A stretch of 64,000 nucleotides of DNA, from the NCBI RefSeq assembly GCF_003326675.1, contig NZ_JPWF01000013.1, positions 1 to 64,000 of the forward strand. The letters are read 5' to 3'. The position numbers were made by a program, and so were the translations under genes. Under the pieces are notes generated by a model that saw only the letters and a list, made by a program, of their open reading frames with translations, was not told the origin of the DNA and searched no databases. Source of the DNA: Thalassospira profundimaris. GTDB taxonomy: Bacteria; Pseudomonadota; Alphaproteobacteria; Rhodospirillales; Thalassospiraceae. How positions within the stretch are numbered: the stretch's first letter is position 1; every line of letters begins with the position of its first letter. This document shows, in pieces, positions 37,207 to 47,831 of this stretch.

Positions 37207-40178
37207 CCAGTTTCCGGATGGATGGCGGTACGCTGATTGATCGCGATGATGTGCGTGAATTCAGCTTTAACGGCGAGAAGCTTCGCGGTTTTGGCGGTGA
37301 TACGGTGGCGTCCGCCCTGCTTGCCAATGGCAGGCAACTGGTCGGGCGCAGTTTCAAATATCACCGCCCGCGTGGCATCCTGACCGCCGGGGCGGCAGAA
37401 CCCAATGCACTTTTGACCATCGGGCGTGATGGCCGTCGGGATCCCAATACCCGTGCGACCATGGCGGAACTTTTTGACGGGCTTGAAGCGCGATCACAGA
37501 ATTGCTGGCCGAATGTGGATTTTGATATCGGGGCGATGAATGGCCTTTTGGGGCCGTTGCTGGGTGCCGGGTTCTATTACAAGACATTCATGTGGCCCGC
37601 GGCATTCTGGGAAAAGGTTTATGAACCGCTGATCCGCAAGGCCGCCGGTCTTGGCCGGGCAAGTTATGATCCCGATCCCGGCTATTACGAGAAATGCTGG
37701 GCGCATTGCGATGTTCTGGTGATCGGGTCCGGTCCCGCCGGACTTGCCGCGGCACTGACCGCGGGCCGGGCAGGGGCACGGGTGATTATTGCCGATGAAG
37801 GTGCGCAGCTTGGCGGTGGCATGTTGGCCGAAGGCAGCATGATTGGCGGTAAGCCCGCCGATGCGGTTCTGGCCGATATGGTTGGTGAATTGCATGCCAT
37901 GCCCAATGTCGAGATCAAAAAACGCACCACTGTTTTCGGGGCCTATGACGATCAGGTCTTTGCCGCGGTTGAGCGGGTGCAAAAGCATCTTGCCGAGACG
38001 GCGATCAATCCGAACCGGGCGATGGAACGGCTTTGGCGTATTGTTGCCAAACAGGTCATTCTGGCAACCGGGGCCGAGGAACGCCCGATTGTGTTTGGCG
38101 GCAATGACCGGCCCGGTGTGATGACGGCGGGTGCGATGCGGACCTACCTTAATGCGTTTGGTGTCGCACCGGGCAAGCGCGTTGCCCTTTTTGCCAATAA
38201 CAATCAGGCCTATCAGACCGCGCTGGACCTTGAAGCAAGCGGGATCGAGGTTGCAGCGATCATTGATCCGCGCAAATGCCCCGATATTGATTACGACGGC
38301 AAGGCACGGTTGATTGCCGGGGCGATGGTTCGTGATACGGCCGGACGCAAGGTGATCAAATCGATTGCCGTGCGTCATGATGATGGCCGCGATGAAGTGA
38401 TTGCGGTTGATGCGCTTGCCGTTTCGGGGGGCTATAGCCCGATTGTGCATCTGGCCTGTCATCGCGGGGCAAAGCCGGTCTGGTCGGATGAACATGTTGG
38501 TTTCCTGCCGCCCGAAAATTGCGATGGCATGGTGCCCGCAGGGGCGGTTGCCGGAAATGCCGGGATCGCATCGTGCTTTGTGGCCGGTGCCAAGGCGGCG
38601 GTTTCGGTATTGGGCGTGCTTGGATTAACCGGGGAGCCGGCAAGTTTGCCTGGTCTGGAACAGGTCGATGATATTGCGCAGGGAACGGTTGCGATCTGGT
38701 CGGTGCCACCCAGCAAGGGCAAGGCGTTTGTTGATTATCAGAACGATGTGACGGCGGGTGATATCAACCTTGCGATGCGCGAAGGATATGATCACGTCGA
38801 ACTTGCCAAGCGTTATACCACCAACGGCATGGCGACCGATCAGGGCAAGACATCGAATGTGAATGCGATTGGCATCCTTGCCCAAAACAAGGGTGTGTCG
38901 CCCGGCGAGATTGGCACAACGACATTCCGCCCGTTTTATACGCCGGTGTCGTTTGGCGCACTTGTTGGCGCATCGAAGGGGTTCGAATTCCAGCCGGTGC
39001 GCAAATCGCCGCTTCATGGATGGGCCGCACGCAACGGGGCGAAGTTTGTTGAAACCGGGCTTTGGTACAGATCAAGCTGGTTCCCGAAAGACGGCGAGAC
39101 ATTCTGGCGCGACAGTGTTGATCGCGAGGTTCGCAATGTGCGCGAAAATGTCGGGATTTGTGATGTTTCAACCCTTGGCAAGATCGAGATTTTTGGTGCC
39201 GACGCGGCAGAGTTCCTGAACCGGGTTTATTGCAATGCCTTCCTGAAATTGCCCGTTGGCAAGGCGCGTTATGGCATCATGCTGCGCGAGGATGGTTTGG
39301 TCTATGATGATGGCACGACCAGTTGTTTGGCCGAAAATCATTACTTCATGACGACGACAACCGCCCTTGCGGCGGGGGTTTTGACCCATCTTGAGTTCTG
39401 TGCGCAGGTTTTGTGGCCCGAACTTGATGTGCGGCTGGCATCGGCGACCGATCAATGGGCACAGATGGCGGTTGCCGGACCAAAGGCCCGTGATGTTCTG
39501 GCCAAGATCATTGATGACGATATTTCAAACGAGGCGTTCCCGTTCCTTGCCGCGCGCGAAGTTTCGATGTTTGGCGGTCGGCTGACCGGGCGGTTGTTCA
39601 GAATTTCCTTCTCGGGCGAGCTTGCCTATGAAATCGCGGTTCCGGCCGGATATGGCGAAAGCGTTGCCGATGCCATCATGGTGGCGGGCAAGGAATTTGA
39701 CATTGCGCCATATGGCACCGAGGCGCTTGGCGTCATGCGGATTGAAAAGGGCCATGTCACCCATGCCGAGATTAATGGCACGGTGACGCCCGCCGATCTT
39801 GGTATGGGGCGGATGGTTTCGGTGACCAAGGATGACTTTATCGGTCGGGTGATGAACCGGCGCGAAGGACTTCTTGATCCGATGCGCCCGGCACTGGTCG
39901 GGATCAAGCCGAAATCACCGGAGGACAAATTTGCCACCGGGTCGCATATCCTTAAGGTCGGGGACGAGGTCAGTCTTGCCAATGATCAGGGTTATGTCAC
40001 CTCGATGTGTTATTCGCCAAGCCTTGGTCATGCGATTGGCCTGGCGCTGGTGAAAGGCGGGCCGGAACGGTATGGCGAGGAAGTCGTCATCTGGAACGGT
40101 CTTGCCGGGACCAGCATTACCGGCATCCTTTGCAATCCGGCCTTTGTCGATCCAGAGAATGAGAAGCTCCATGCGTGA
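37203..40178 (+). CDS. mgdC: N-methylglutamate dehydrogenase large subunit C (SoxA-like)
   Basis: The 991-aa protein has an N-terminal ferredoxin-like fold (FSFNGEKLRGFGGDTVASALLANG). A pyridine-nucleotide/FAD domain follows (VLVIGSGPAGLAAALTAGRAGARVI near residue 175, then ILATGAEERPIVFGGNDRPGVMTAGA). A GcvT-like THF domain fills the last 380 residues (VGICDVSTLGKIEIFGADAAEFLNRVY and EALGVMRIEKGHVTH). It carries out dehydrogenation with transfer of the methyl carbon to THF. It overlaps mgdB by 4 nt and mgdD by 8 nt. Confidence 0.9.
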   Translation: MTSFRMDGGTLIDRDDVREFSFNGEKLRGFGGDTVASALLANGRQLVGRSFKYHRPRGILTAGAAEPNALLTIGRDGRRDPNTRATMAELFDGLEARSQNCWPNVDFDIGAMNGLLGPLLGAGFYYKTFMWPAAFWEKVYEPLIRKAAGLGRASYDPDPGYYEKCWAHCDVLVIGSGPAGLAAALTAGRAGARVIIADEGAQLGGGMLAEGSMIGGKPADAVLADMVGELHAMPNVEIKKRTTVFGAYDDQVFAAVERVQKHLAETAINPNRAMERLWRIVAKQVILATGAEERPIVFGGNDRPGVMTAGAMRTYLNAFGVAPGKRVALFANNNQAYQTALDLEASGIEVAAIIDPRKCPDIDYDGKARLIAGAMVRDTAGRKVIKSIAVRHDDGRDEVIAVDALAVSGGYSPIVHLACHRGAKPVWSDEHVGFLPPENCDGMVPAGAVAGNAGIASCFVAGAKAAVSVLGVLGLTGEPASLPGLEQVDDIAQGTVAIWSVPPSKGKAFVDYQNDVTAGDINLAMREGYDHVELAKRYTTNGMATDQGKTSNVNAIGILAQNKGVSPGEIGTTTFRPFYTPVSFGALVGASKGFEFQPVRKSPLHGWAARNGAKFVETGLWYRSSWFPKDGETFWRDSVDREVRNVRENVGICDVSTLGKIEIFGADAAEFLNRVYCNAFLKLPVGKARYGIMLREDGLVYDDGTTSCLAENHYFMTTTTALAAGVLTHLEFCAQVLWPELDVRLASATDQWAQMAVAGPKARDVLAKIIDDDISNEAFPFLAAREVSMFGGRLTGRLFRISFSGELAYEIAVPAGYGESVADAIMVAGKEFDIAPYGTEALGVMRIEKGHVTHAEINGTVTPADLGMGRMVSVTKDDFIGRVMNRREGLLDPMRPALVGIKPKSPEDKFATGSHILKVGDEVSLANDQGYVTSMCYSPSLGHAIGLALVKGGPERYGEEVVIWNGLAGTSITGILCNPAFVDPENEKLHA

Positions 40179-40728
40179 TTTTCTGCTTAATAACGTATCG
40201 CCATTTCCGGCCAAGCCGGATGCCAACGGGCATGCCGCGGTTCATATCGCGCCGGTCAGTGCGGGCTTTGTCATTCATGTTCTGGGTAATGGCGCGCCAG
40301 ATGAAAGCGGCCTTACCAAGGTTTTGGGCGATATTGCGCCCGACCTTGGCGGCGGGCTTCGTTCGCCGTCGCCCGGCCAGTGGTTCTGGGTTGGGGATTG
40401 CGACATTTCACAAGGCCGCTTTGCCGAGATTGCCGGGCACATGCCCGCCGAATTTGCGCTGTCCGATCAGACCCATGGCCGGGTTCGGATCATGCTTTCG
40501 GGGGCGAAGGTCCGTGATGTTCTGATCAAGGGGACGATGGTTGATCTTGCCGATGATGTTTTTGCTGTGGGTGCGTCGGCGATGACCATGATTGGTCATA
40601 TCGGTGCGATGATCACGCGCACCGACGTGGAATGCTTTGAAATCATGGTCCTGCGCAGCTTTGCCGAAAGCCTGTGGCATGAACTTGACCAGATGGCGGC
40701 CGAGTTCAACCAGCCGCACGGGATTTAG
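40171..40728 (+). CDS. mgdD: N-methylglutamate dehydrogenase subunit D (SoxG-like)
   Basis: The 185-aa protein resembles sarcosine oxidase gamma subunits, with LRSPSPGQWFWVGD, DQTHGRVRIMLSGAKVRDVLIKG and the C-terminal CFEIMVLRSFAESLWHELDQMAAEF. It completes the mgdABCD complex. The start overlaps the end of mgdC, indicating coupled translation. Confidence 0.87.
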   Translation: MRDFLLNNVSPFPAKPDANGHAAVHIAPVSAGFVIHVLGNGAPDESGLTKVLGDIAPDLGGGLRSPSPGQWFWVGDCDISQGRFAEIAGHMPAEFALSDQTHGRVRIMLSGAKVRDVLIKGTMVDLADDVFAVGASAMTMIGHIGAMITRTDVECFEIMVLRSFAESLWHELDQMAAEFNQPHGI

Positions 40729-40869
40729 CAACCCGATATAGCGACCCCAAATCGTGTCATCGTGATTTATCGACGGGCGGGCGTGGTTTTTTGCAGCGAT
40801 CCCCTTGTGATCGGGTATTCTGGTCTTAACTGACTGGACATAAAGATCAAAACAAGGAGGTTGATTGCG

Positions 40870-41562
40870 ATGACAAAGCTTGATGTGACCACCCCGGACG
40901 GGAATTTCGAGGCCTATGTGGCGATGCCGGCAATCCTTCCGGCGCCGGTTGTTGTGGTTATTCAGGAAATCTTTGGCGTCAATGCGGTGATGCGCGGGAT
41001 TGCCGATGATTATGCCAAGCAGGGCTATATCGCGGTATGTCCCGACCTGTTCTGGCGGATCAAGCCGGGCATCGACATTACCGACAAGTCCGAAGCCGAA
41101 TGGAAGCAGGCCTTTGGCTATTACCAGGCGTTCAACGTTGATAAGGGCGTTGAAGACATCGCCGCAACCATGACGGCCGCGCGCGGTATCGAGGGGGCCA
41201 ATGGCAAGGTCGGGGTTGTTGGTTTCTGCCTTGGCGGGCTTTTGACCTTCCTGTCGGCAACACGAACCGATGGCGATGCCTTTGCGGCCTATTACGGAGG
41301 CGGCATGAATAATTACATGAACGAGGCCGATAACATCAAAAAGCCGCTGATCGTGCATCTTGCGGGCAATGATGAATATATCCCGGCCGAGGCGCAGGAC
41401 GTGATCAAGGAAGCACTTGGCGATCATTCCCTGACCGAGCTTCATATCTATCCGGGGCGTGATCATGCCTTTGCGCGCAAGGGTGGCGCCCATTATGACG
41501 AGGCCGATGCCAATACGGCAAACGAACGCACCGCGGAATTCTTTGACGCCAATCTGGTTTGA
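40870..41562 (+). CDS. Dienelactone hydrolase family protein
   Basis: The 230-aa alpha/beta hydrolase has the catalytic Cys in GVVGFCLGGLL, an Asp region after IVHLAGNDEYIP and the His in YPGRDHAFARKGG. This is the dienelactone hydrolase triad. AAGGAGG lies 9 nt before the ATG at 40870. It follows mgdD after 141 nt and may be co-transcribed, but no link to amine catabolism is evident; substrate unknown. Confidence 0.88.
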   Translation: MTKLDVTTPDGNFEAYVAMPAILPAPVVVVIQEIFGVNAVMRGIADDYAKQGYIAVCPDLFWRIKPGIDITDKSEAEWKQAFGYYQAFNVDKGVEDIAATMTAARGIEGANGKVGVVGFCLGGLLTFLSATRTDGDAFAAYYGGGMNNYMNEADNIKKPLIVHLAGNDEYIPAEAQDVIKEALGDHSLTELHIYPGRDHAFARKGGAHYDEADANTANERTAEFFDANLV

Positions 41563-41586
41563 TCCAGACCTGATGTGCCAAACGAC

Positions 41587-41613
41587 AAAGGGCTGCGAAA
41601 TTCGCAGCCCTTT
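41587..41613. terminator. Bidirectional terminator between the dienelactone hydrolase and argE
   Basis: AAAGGGCTGCGAA and TTCGCAGCCCTTT form a 13-bp near-continuous palindrome with A and T runs on either side, between convergent genes. Confidence 0.9.
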
Positions 41614-41638
41614 TATATATGTGCGGTGATCTGGCCGG

Positions 41639-42817
41639 TTACTTGACCAGAACGGCCAGCAATTTATCCAGAAACACTTCGCAGCGGCCCAACTGATCAA
41701 GTTCGATGAACTCGTCTGGCTTGTGGGCCTGTTCGATATTGCCCGGGCCACAGACCACGGTCGGAATATCGCCCATCGCGGAAAAGACCCCGGCTTCTGT
41801 GCCAAAGCTTACCTTGCCGGTCGTGTTGGCGCCGGTCAGCGCCATGACCAGTTTGGTGACTTCCTCGTCATCGCCCGTGGCAAGGCCCGGCATGTCGGAA
41901 ACCACTTCGATCTCGACCCCGACATCGGCATAGGTTTCGCGCATTTCCGGGATTAGGACCGTGTCGAGATATTCGAAAATCTGCGCCTTGAGCGCATCAC
42001 GATCATCATTGGGCAGATTGCGGAATTCAAAATCGACAAAGCAATTCTGCGGGATGATATTAAGCTGTGTGCCGCCCTTGATCACGCCGGTATGGAAGGT
42101 GGTGTGATTGGGCACGAATTCATCATCATGCGGGCCTTCATCGCGGCATTTGCGGCCCAGCTTGCGCAGGAAGACAACAAATTCCGAGGCGAATTCAACA
42201 GCGTTAACACCTTCGCCCGGAAGCGACGAATGCCCCGACCGGCCGGTGAAATGCGCCCGGGCGGAATATTTGCCTTTGTGCTGGGTGATGACCTTCATCT
42301 CGGTCGGTTCACCAACAATGCACATGGCGGGTTTGTGCGGCAGGTTGTTAATCGCCTCGACCAGACTTGGCACGCCAAGACATCCGACTTCCTCGTCATA
42401 GGTAAAGGCCAGATGGATCGGCACGCGCAGATCGGCGTTTTTGAATGTCTCGGCCTTGGCCAGCAAACAGGCCAGGAAGCCCTTCATGTCACATGATCCG
42501 CGGCCATAAAGTTTGCCGTCGCGGATATCGATGCCATAGGGATCGGATGCCCAGTTCTGGCCCTCGGTCGGGACAACGTCGCTGTGACCTGACAGGATCA
42601 CGCCGCCATTCACGGCCGGGCCGATGGTGGCATAAAGATTGGCCTTGGTGTTGCTGTCATCGCGGACAACAAGGGTTTCATAGCCAAGCCCGTCGAGGAA
42701 GGCTTTCACCTCTTCGATCAGGGCCATGTTCGGGGTCATGCTGACCGACGGGTGGGCAATCAGTTTGCGGCACCAGTCAATGGTGTCTTGTGACGGTGCA
42801 AGTGCGGCGGTGGTCAT
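41639..42817 (-). CDS. argE: Acetylornithine deacetylase (ArgE-type M20 peptidase family)
   Basis: The 392-aa metallohydrolase carries M20 family sites: [17 protein letters not shown] (His/Asp metal ligands), [13 protein letters not shown] (Asp), [11 protein letters not shown] (catalytic Glu) and [19 protein letters not shown] (His). The set matches ArgE, which releases ornithine from N-acetylornithine in arginine synthesis. Its ATG overlaps the nadK stop by 4 nt, an unusual pairing that suggests one transcript. Confidence 0.87.
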   Translation of the reverse strand: MTTAALAPSQDTIDWCRKLIAHPSVSMTPNMALIEEVKAFLDGLGYETLVVRDDSNTKANLYATIGPAVNGGVILSGHSDVVPTEGQNWASDPYGIDIRDGKLYGRGSCDMKGFLACLLAKAETFKNADLRVPIHLAFTYDEEVGCLGVPSLVEAINNLPHKPAMCIVGEPTEMKVITQHKGKYSARAHFTGRSGHSSLPGEGVNAVEFASEFVVFLRKLGRKCRDEGPHDDEFVPNHTTFHTGVIKGGTQLNIIPQNCFVDFEFRNLPNDDRDALKAQIFEYLDTVLIPEMRETYADVGVEIEVVSDMPGLATGDDEEVTKLVMALTGANTTGKVSFGTEAGVFSAMGDIPTVVCGPGNIEQAHKPDEFIELDQLGRCEVFLDKLLAVLVK

Positions 42818-43581
42818 TCGACGAATTGTTCCTTAAGGATACGCTCTTCGAGATTATGTTCGGGATCAAACAGCAATTTGATCTTCATGTTGCGATCTTC
42901 GCGGATCTTGACATGGGAAACATCGCGGACCTCGGTATAGTCGGCCACGGCAGAAACCGGGCGTTTTTCCGGGTTTTCGATGGTAAAGACAACTTCGGCC
43001 CCGTGCGGGAGCAACGCACCACGCCAGCGGCGCGGGCGAAACGGGCTTATTGGCGTTAAGGCCAGCAAGCCACTGCCCATCGGCAGGATCGGGCCATGTG
43101 CGGACAGGTTATAGGCCGTGCTGCCCGCAGGCGTACAGACAAGCGCGCCATCACAAACCAGTTCGGCCAGACGTTCAACACCGTCGACCTTGATGCGCAG
43201 TTTGGCGGCCTGGCGGGTTTCACGCAGAAGGGAAACTTCGTTGATCGCAAGGGCGCACAGGCTTTCGCCAGAAACGGTGTGGGCTTCCATCTGAAGGGGA
43301 TGAAGTTCGACGGTTTGGGCCTCGGCGATGCGTTCGGGCAGGCCCATTTCACGGAATTCATTCATCAGGAACCCGACAGTGCCGCGGTTCATGCCATAAA
43401 TCGGCACCTTGCGGCCCATATAGCGGTGCAGGGTTTCGAGCATGAAGCCGTCACCGCCAAGGGCGACGATGACTTCGGCCTTGTCCGGGGCTGTATGGCC
43501 ATAACGATGTTTCAGCCGATACATCGCATCCTGTGCGATTTTGGTTTCGGCTGCGACAAAGGCGATGGAATCAAGCTGCAT
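42814..43581 (-). CDS. nadK: NAD kinase
   Basis: The 255-aa protein has the diagnostic GGDG motif ([18 protein letters not shown]) and the catalytic-site segment NEVSLLRE. The Gly-rich [15 protein letters not shown] follows, with [19 protein letters not shown]. It phosphorylates NAD to NADP. About 255 aa is the usual length for the alphaproteobacterial form. It is first in a two-gene transcript with argE and divergent from a TetR-type gene. Confidence 0.94.
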   Translation of the reverse strand: MQLDSIAFVAAETKIAQDAMYRLKHRYGHTAPDKAEVIVALGGDGFMLETLHRYMGRKVPIYGMNRGTVGFLMNEFREMGLPERIAEAQTVELHPLQMEAHTVSGESLCALAINEVSLLRETRQAAKLRIKVDGVERLAELVCDGALVCTPAGSTAYNLSAHGPILPMGSGLLALTPISPFRPRRWRGALLPHGAEVVFTIENPEKRPVSAVADYTEVRDVSHVKIREDRNMKIKLLFDPEHNLEERILKEQFVE

Positions 43582-43779
43582 CTGCTATCCGACGGGTAAT
43601 TGGGGCGCGCCCATAAACGAGCATTTCCAACAATAGAGTATGCTTTGCATTGAATTGCAAGGGGCTGCGTCATCAATCCGCATAGAGAAAGCATTCAATA
43701 TGCAGGCTGTCTGGTTGACCTTGGCGGGAAAACAGAGGAACCTGAAAAACAACACTCATTTCCATATCAGATCGCCACG

Positions 43780-44514
43780 ATGTCCAAAGAACCTTTCAGC
43801 ATTTCAGCAGCCCTTTCGCGGATCACGCGCGCCGATGATCACGCCGATGATGATACGCTTGAAGTGGATGAAAGCATGGAGGTTGGGCCGCATTCCGGCG
43901 GTGCGCTGGTGCCCAAGCGGGTGCGCGATCCCGACCTGACCCGGCAGAAGCTTCTGGATGCGGCATTTGGTGAAGTGCGCCGGGCCGGATTTGGCGGGGC
44001 ATCGATTGCCAATATCCTTGATATCAGCGGGTGCACCAAAGGCGCGCTTTATCATCATTTTTCGGGCAAGGCCAAACTGGTCAATGCGGTGATCGATGAA
44101 TGTTTGCCGGGCTATATCGATGCGGTGTGGCTTGATGAGCTTGAGGAAGTCCATGACATCCTGCCGGTGATGATGGGGCAGGTGGATCGACTGGGCCGCG
44201 ATGATGCACCGGAACTTCTGGAAGGCGGCTGTCCGCTGGCCCGTCTGGCATCGGGTGCGGGCGAGCTTGATGAAGGATTGCGCAAACGCATTGATGGCGT
44301 TTACCGCTATTGGCGGCGTGGCTTGGCATCACAAATCAGCCGGGCACAGTTTAACAAGACCGTGCGAACCGATGTTGAATCCTCGGCGGTGGCGGAGTTT
44401 GTCATCGCATCCCTGCACGGTTTCCTGACCCGCCCGCCCGCATTGCGGTCCCGCGAAACGCAGGACGCGTTTGCGGGTGAATTTGCCCGGTATCTGAATA
44501 ATTTGCGTCCTTAG
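43780..44514 (+). CDS. TetR-family transcriptional regulator
   Basis: The 244-aa protein has a 45-residue acidic N-terminal extension and a TetR HTH at about 48-95 (RQKLLDAAFGEVRRAGFGGASIANILDISGCTKGALYHHFSGK). The C-terminal ligand domain includes GGCPLARLASGAGELDEGLRKRI, as in the AcuR/YxaF-like group. The 198-nt divergent gap before nadK contains TTGCA-N6-TGCAA at 43645-43660, a weak operator candidate. Ligand unknown. Confidence 0.87.
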   Translation: MSKEPFSISAALSRITRADDHADDDTLEVDESMEVGPHSGGALVPKRVRDPDLTRQKLLDAAFGEVRRAGFGGASIANILDISGCTKGALYHHFSGKAKLVNAVIDECLPGYIDAVWLDELEEVHDILPVMMGQVDRLGRDDAPELLEGGCPLARLASGAGELDEGLRKRIDGVYRYWRRGLASQISRAQFNKTVRTDVESSAVAEFVIASLHGFLTRPPALRSRETQDAFAGEFARYLNNLRP

Positions 44515-44585
44515 GATTTCCAAGTTGCCGATGGGCAAACCCTAAAGTAGATTTTTCTCGCACAAGGTAATGTTGCGGGTGTGAA

Positions 44586-45809
44586 ATGCTGAGATTGGTA
44601 GCGTCGATTGGTTTCATCGTGTGGTCTTTCACAGCAGTCGCTGCCCCGAGCAGTTCTGCCTTGCTTGATCAAATCCTTCTGGAAGCACTGAACGGGTCAC
44701 TTGCCGCGAATGAACAACGCGTGGCGCAAGAAGCGCAAACACGCGATGAGCGTAAAGCCGAAGGCGACAGGCTTGATATCGCGCGAGAAGACGAAAAGCT
44801 TGCACGCAAAAACCTGGCCGACATAGCCAAAGCCGAACGTGACAGGCTTCGGGCTGAGAAAGAAGAAGCAGAGCGTCGCGAAGAGATGCTTGCCCAAGCC
44901 GAGCGAGAAGCGAAACGGGAAGCTGCTGCTGCGCGCCGTGCCGCCGAAAATGCCGCAGCCCAAGCAAGTGCAAACAGCATCATTATGGAAGCGATCACCC
45001 GCAATGCAAATGCCATTGCGTCTGCGCAGATACAGGGGCAGGCAGCCGTAAATTCGGCCTATGCAACGGTCGATGCAATCAATGCGCAACGCCGCGCCGA
45101 TGCACAGGCCGCAGCGGTTGCCAATCAAAGCCGGGCAGCAGCCGAAGCCGCGGACAGACAAGCCGAGGCAGCACGTCGTCAATTGGATGCGGCCCTTAAT
45201 CAATCGCGAAATATTACGCAATCGGGCGGCCAAACTGGTTCGACGTCAACCGGGTTGCCGGGCATTTCCGGGGGGCTTCCGTCTGTCAAAGTCCCCTCTG
45301 GCTCGCAGGGAACGACGCGTTCGTCAGAGAACAGGACGATTGTTATTGCGCTGGGCGGGGGCACGGCCAGTACGCCATTGGCACCAACGGCGAAACAAAC
45401 ATTGGGCGATCAGGGGAGCCAAGGTCTTTCCTTGGCATCGGCACCTGTTAGTCGCGAAGAAGCGTTGGCGTATTGTTATCACAAAAAAGAAAAGGATCCG
45501 GGGTTTGGCGCAGATGCCTGGTATTGTGACGGGCCAACACAGAACACGCTGACCAATAATCCATTGCCCGAGGCGCTTGGATATGTCGGTTGTCGTGATG
45601 CGGATTACGAGGGGCGCAGTGTTGCGTTTAACAAAGGGCTGATTTTCTTCTGCGAGAAAGCAATTGCGCCCTATGACAGCAATATATCGGAACGCTACAA
45701 GCTGCCGGGAAACATCCTTGCCCGGCGCAATACGTATCTTTGTAAAGATACGTCGACGACATGCACGCGGGAAAACGCAATCAATGTGACACCGGGTCGA
45801 GGGTCTTAA
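44586..45809 (+). CDS. Exported coiled-coil protein of unknown function
   Basis: The 407-aa protein starts with a signal peptide (MLRLVASIGFIVWSFTAVAA). A long charged heptad-rich coiled coil at about 35-125 is rich in Glu/Arg/Ala. An Ala/Gln-rich stretch, a Gly/Ser/Thr linker near 215-250, and a C-terminal domain of about 130 residues with six or more Cys (YCYHKKEKDPG, YCDGPTQ, GCRDADYEG, FFCEKAI, YLCKDT, TCTREN) follow. The cysteine-rich end suggests disulfides in the periplasm or outside. I do not recognise a family. It begins a three-gene set of exported proteins. Confidence 0.75.
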   Translation: MLRLVASIGFIVWSFTAVAAPSSSALLDQILLEALNGSLAANEQRVAQEAQTRDERKAEGDRLDIAREDEKLARKNLADIAKAERDRLRAEKEEAERREEMLAQAEREAKREAAAARRAAENAAAQASANSIIMEAITRNANAIASAQIQGQAAVNSAYATVDAINAQRRADAQAAAVANQSRAAAEAADRQAEAARRQLDAALNQSRNITQSGGQTGSTSTGLPGISGGLPSVKVPSGSQGTTRSSENRTIVIALGGGTASTPLAPTAKQTLGDQGSQGLSLASAPVSREEALAYCYHKKEKDPGFGADAWYCDGPTQNTLTNNPLPEALGYVGCRDADYEGRSVAFNKGLIFFCEKAIAPYDSNISERYKLPGNILARRNTYLCKDTSTTCTRENAINVTPGRGS

Positions 45810-45810
45810 A

Positions 45811-47784
45811 ATGGTGTTGCATTTTACCCGCAGGCTCGTAATCGCGGCCTTGTTTCTTGTCGTCTCGGAACAAGTTGCTGTTGCACAGGTAAGTGACGAT
45901 TTCAAAGCACTTGCCCGTATCCTTGGTGATGCCGTGTTAAGGGCGGATGATCAGGAAACGCTTGCGCTGTCAGCACGGATCCGGGCGCTTGGTGAACCGG
46001 TTGGTGTCGAAATCGAGTTTGCCGAGGCCCAGGCATTGATGCGTATGCATCGGAACGAGGCCGCCGAAGATGCGATCAACCGATATCTTGCCAATGGCGG
46101 GAAATTGCAAAAACGTGCCAAGGCAATTCAGACAGAGCTAAATCGCCGTAAAAAGGCAATGTCGACAAGCTGGCGTCGCGATATTACTGCCCGCGGGACA
46201 CCGTTACTTTATCCCGACGGTAGCTACGTTGTTGCCCGGTGGACAAACGATGACCTTGCAGAGGCCAATATCGTGGTGAGCTTCCACGATGCCAATGGTG
46301 ATCAGCAATGGAGAACGGTATATGGCGGGGCGGTCGCCAACTATATGTCGGCATATATCGATGTCGATTATGGACGGATCGTCGTGGGGGGCCAGATGGT
46401 CAATGGTGGATGGCGTAACGAAAACCATTTGACGCGGGCATTGGCCTTTGAACTGGATCCGTTGGGGCGGGTTCGGTGGCAGTTTAATCCGCAGAATGAA
46501 GCGCTTCCGGGCGAGATCGCGTATTACGGAAATACCAGATATTTGGTTGCGGACGGCGTAGGCGGGTTCGTTATGGCCTTTAGTTTAGGGGGCGAGCGAT
46601 ATTTCATCGAGCGATATGCCGCCGACGGTAACCGACAATGGCGCCAGTTTTATCAGGGGAAATCCAAAAACGATAATCCCGATGTGGTCGGGCTTGCACG
46701 AGATGGGCTTGGAAATTTCTATGCGTTTTATGATCGCACAGCATGGGCGCCCCAAAAGATTTTGAAATTTGATAAGGGCGGACGCCTCGTTAAGGAACTG
46801 CGGGGCAGTCCGGTTAACGGGAAGACCTATGAATATAACGAGGGATACTTTTCGCCTGATAATCTCAGGCGGATTATCATGTCCGTCCAGGTGTCGGAAG
46901 ATGGCAGCAATGCTTATTTCCTGACGAAAAGATACCTGCCGGACAATAAGGGAATGGTCCACGAAGTTCATGCGGTTTCCTTGTCTTCAGGTCAGCCCTT
47001 GTGGTTAAGGTCCTTTGGCCTGATGCCGGTCGTGAACAGGAATTACAGAGAGTCTGTCGAGTTCGCGGTGGATGGAAAAGACATCGTTATTGCCGGTATT
47101 GAACAAGCGTCATCAGAGGGCAAGAAAACACTGTTCGTTCGCAAATACAGTGGTGCAAGCGGGACATTGTTGTGGGAGCGACGGGAGAACAGGGAAGAGG
47201 GGGCCTATGCCGTCGACAGGGTGCAGATTTTCCCCAGTGGCATGGCGCTGATTGTCACCGGTCCCGAAAAGAAAGAGATCATCCATCTTGCGGCCCTTGA
47301 GTTCGAAGGGCTTGATGATCCGCTTGCAGAGCCGCCGGCGGTTGCTTTCCTGCCTTATAGTGAAAACAGTGATGCACGTGCAGAGATACTATATCAGCGG
47401 GCCGTTGATGACGTCAGCAGCGCGGAGGCAGCTTTGCGTACATGCCGGGAAGGCAAGGTTTCCGAAAACGTGGTTGGTCGCATCCGCGAGGTCAGAGCGG
47501 ATTGGGGATTTGTGATCCTTGACCTTAATGCCGGGCGCGGTTTGAAATCGGATATGTCGGTGCGTTTGGCTGACGGAACATTGATTGGCCTGAAACCGGG
47601 TAAGGAAGTCAGTGCAAGTGCGGTTTCGGCATCCCCGATTTCGGCCCCAATCGAAAAATTGACGGCCGGAATGGATGTGGTTGCATCCGGGGATATTCCC
47701 GATGCTTTGTGTCCATCGGAACTGGCGGGGCTTGAACAGGCCCGCAAACATTTAACGGCAACCCCGCGTCCTGCAAGTCGCTAG
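45811..47784 (+). CDS. Exported protein with predicted beta-propeller region, unknown function
   Basis: The 657-aa product has an N-terminal signal peptide (HFTRRLVIAALFLVVSEQVAVA) and a helical, TPR-like segment to about residue 120. Repeated WD/PQQ-like strands follow, such as FHDANGDQQWRTVYGG, LDPLGRVRWQFNPQ and YAADGNRQWRQFYQG. The C-terminal domain of about 100 residues (VVGRIREVRADWGFVILDLNAGRGLKSDMSV) recalls small barrel domains of FlgT type. It starts one base after the upstream stop, so translation is coupled. It probably forms a periplasmic or surface complex with its neighbours; function unknown. Confidence 0.75.
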   Translation: MVLHFTRRLVIAALFLVVSEQVAVAQVSDDFKALARILGDAVLRADDQETLALSARIRALGEPVGVEIEFAEAQALMRMHRNEAAEDAINRYLANGGKLQKRAKAIQTELNRRKKAMSTSWRRDITARGTPLLYPDGSYVVARWTNDDLAEANIVVSFHDANGDQQWRTVYGGAVANYMSAYIDVDYGRIVVGGQMVNGGWRNENHLTRALAFELDPLGRVRWQFNPQNEALPGEIAYYGNTRYLVADGVGGFVMAFSLGGERYFIERYAADGNRQWRQFYQGKSKNDNPDVVGLARDGLGNFYAFYDRTAWAPQKILKFDKGGRLVKELRGSPVNGKTYEYNEGYFSPDNLRRIIMSVQVSEDGSNAYFLTKRYLPDNKGMVHEVHAVSLSSGQPLWLRSFGLMPVVNRNYRESVEFAVDGKDIVIAGIEQASSEGKKTLFVRKYSGASGTLLWERRENREEGAYAVDRVQIFPSGMALIVTGPEKKEIIHLAALEFEGLDDPLAEPPAVAFLPYSENSDARAEILYQRAVDDVSSAEAALRTCREGKVSENVVGRIREVRADWGFVILDLNAGRGLKSDMSVRLADGTLIGLKPGKEVSASAVSASPISAPIEKLTAGMDVVASGDIPDALCPSELAGLEQARKHLTATPRPASR

Positions 47785-47831
47785 GGGGCAAATTTGAATT
47801 ACATTTGTTCGGTTAAACAGGGGAAGAGCAC

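Noticed and set aside
40408-41805. 465-aa minus-strand open frame across mgdD, the dienelactone hydrolase and the argE 3' end
   Set aside because: It crosses three real genes and a terminator and has no recognisable domain.
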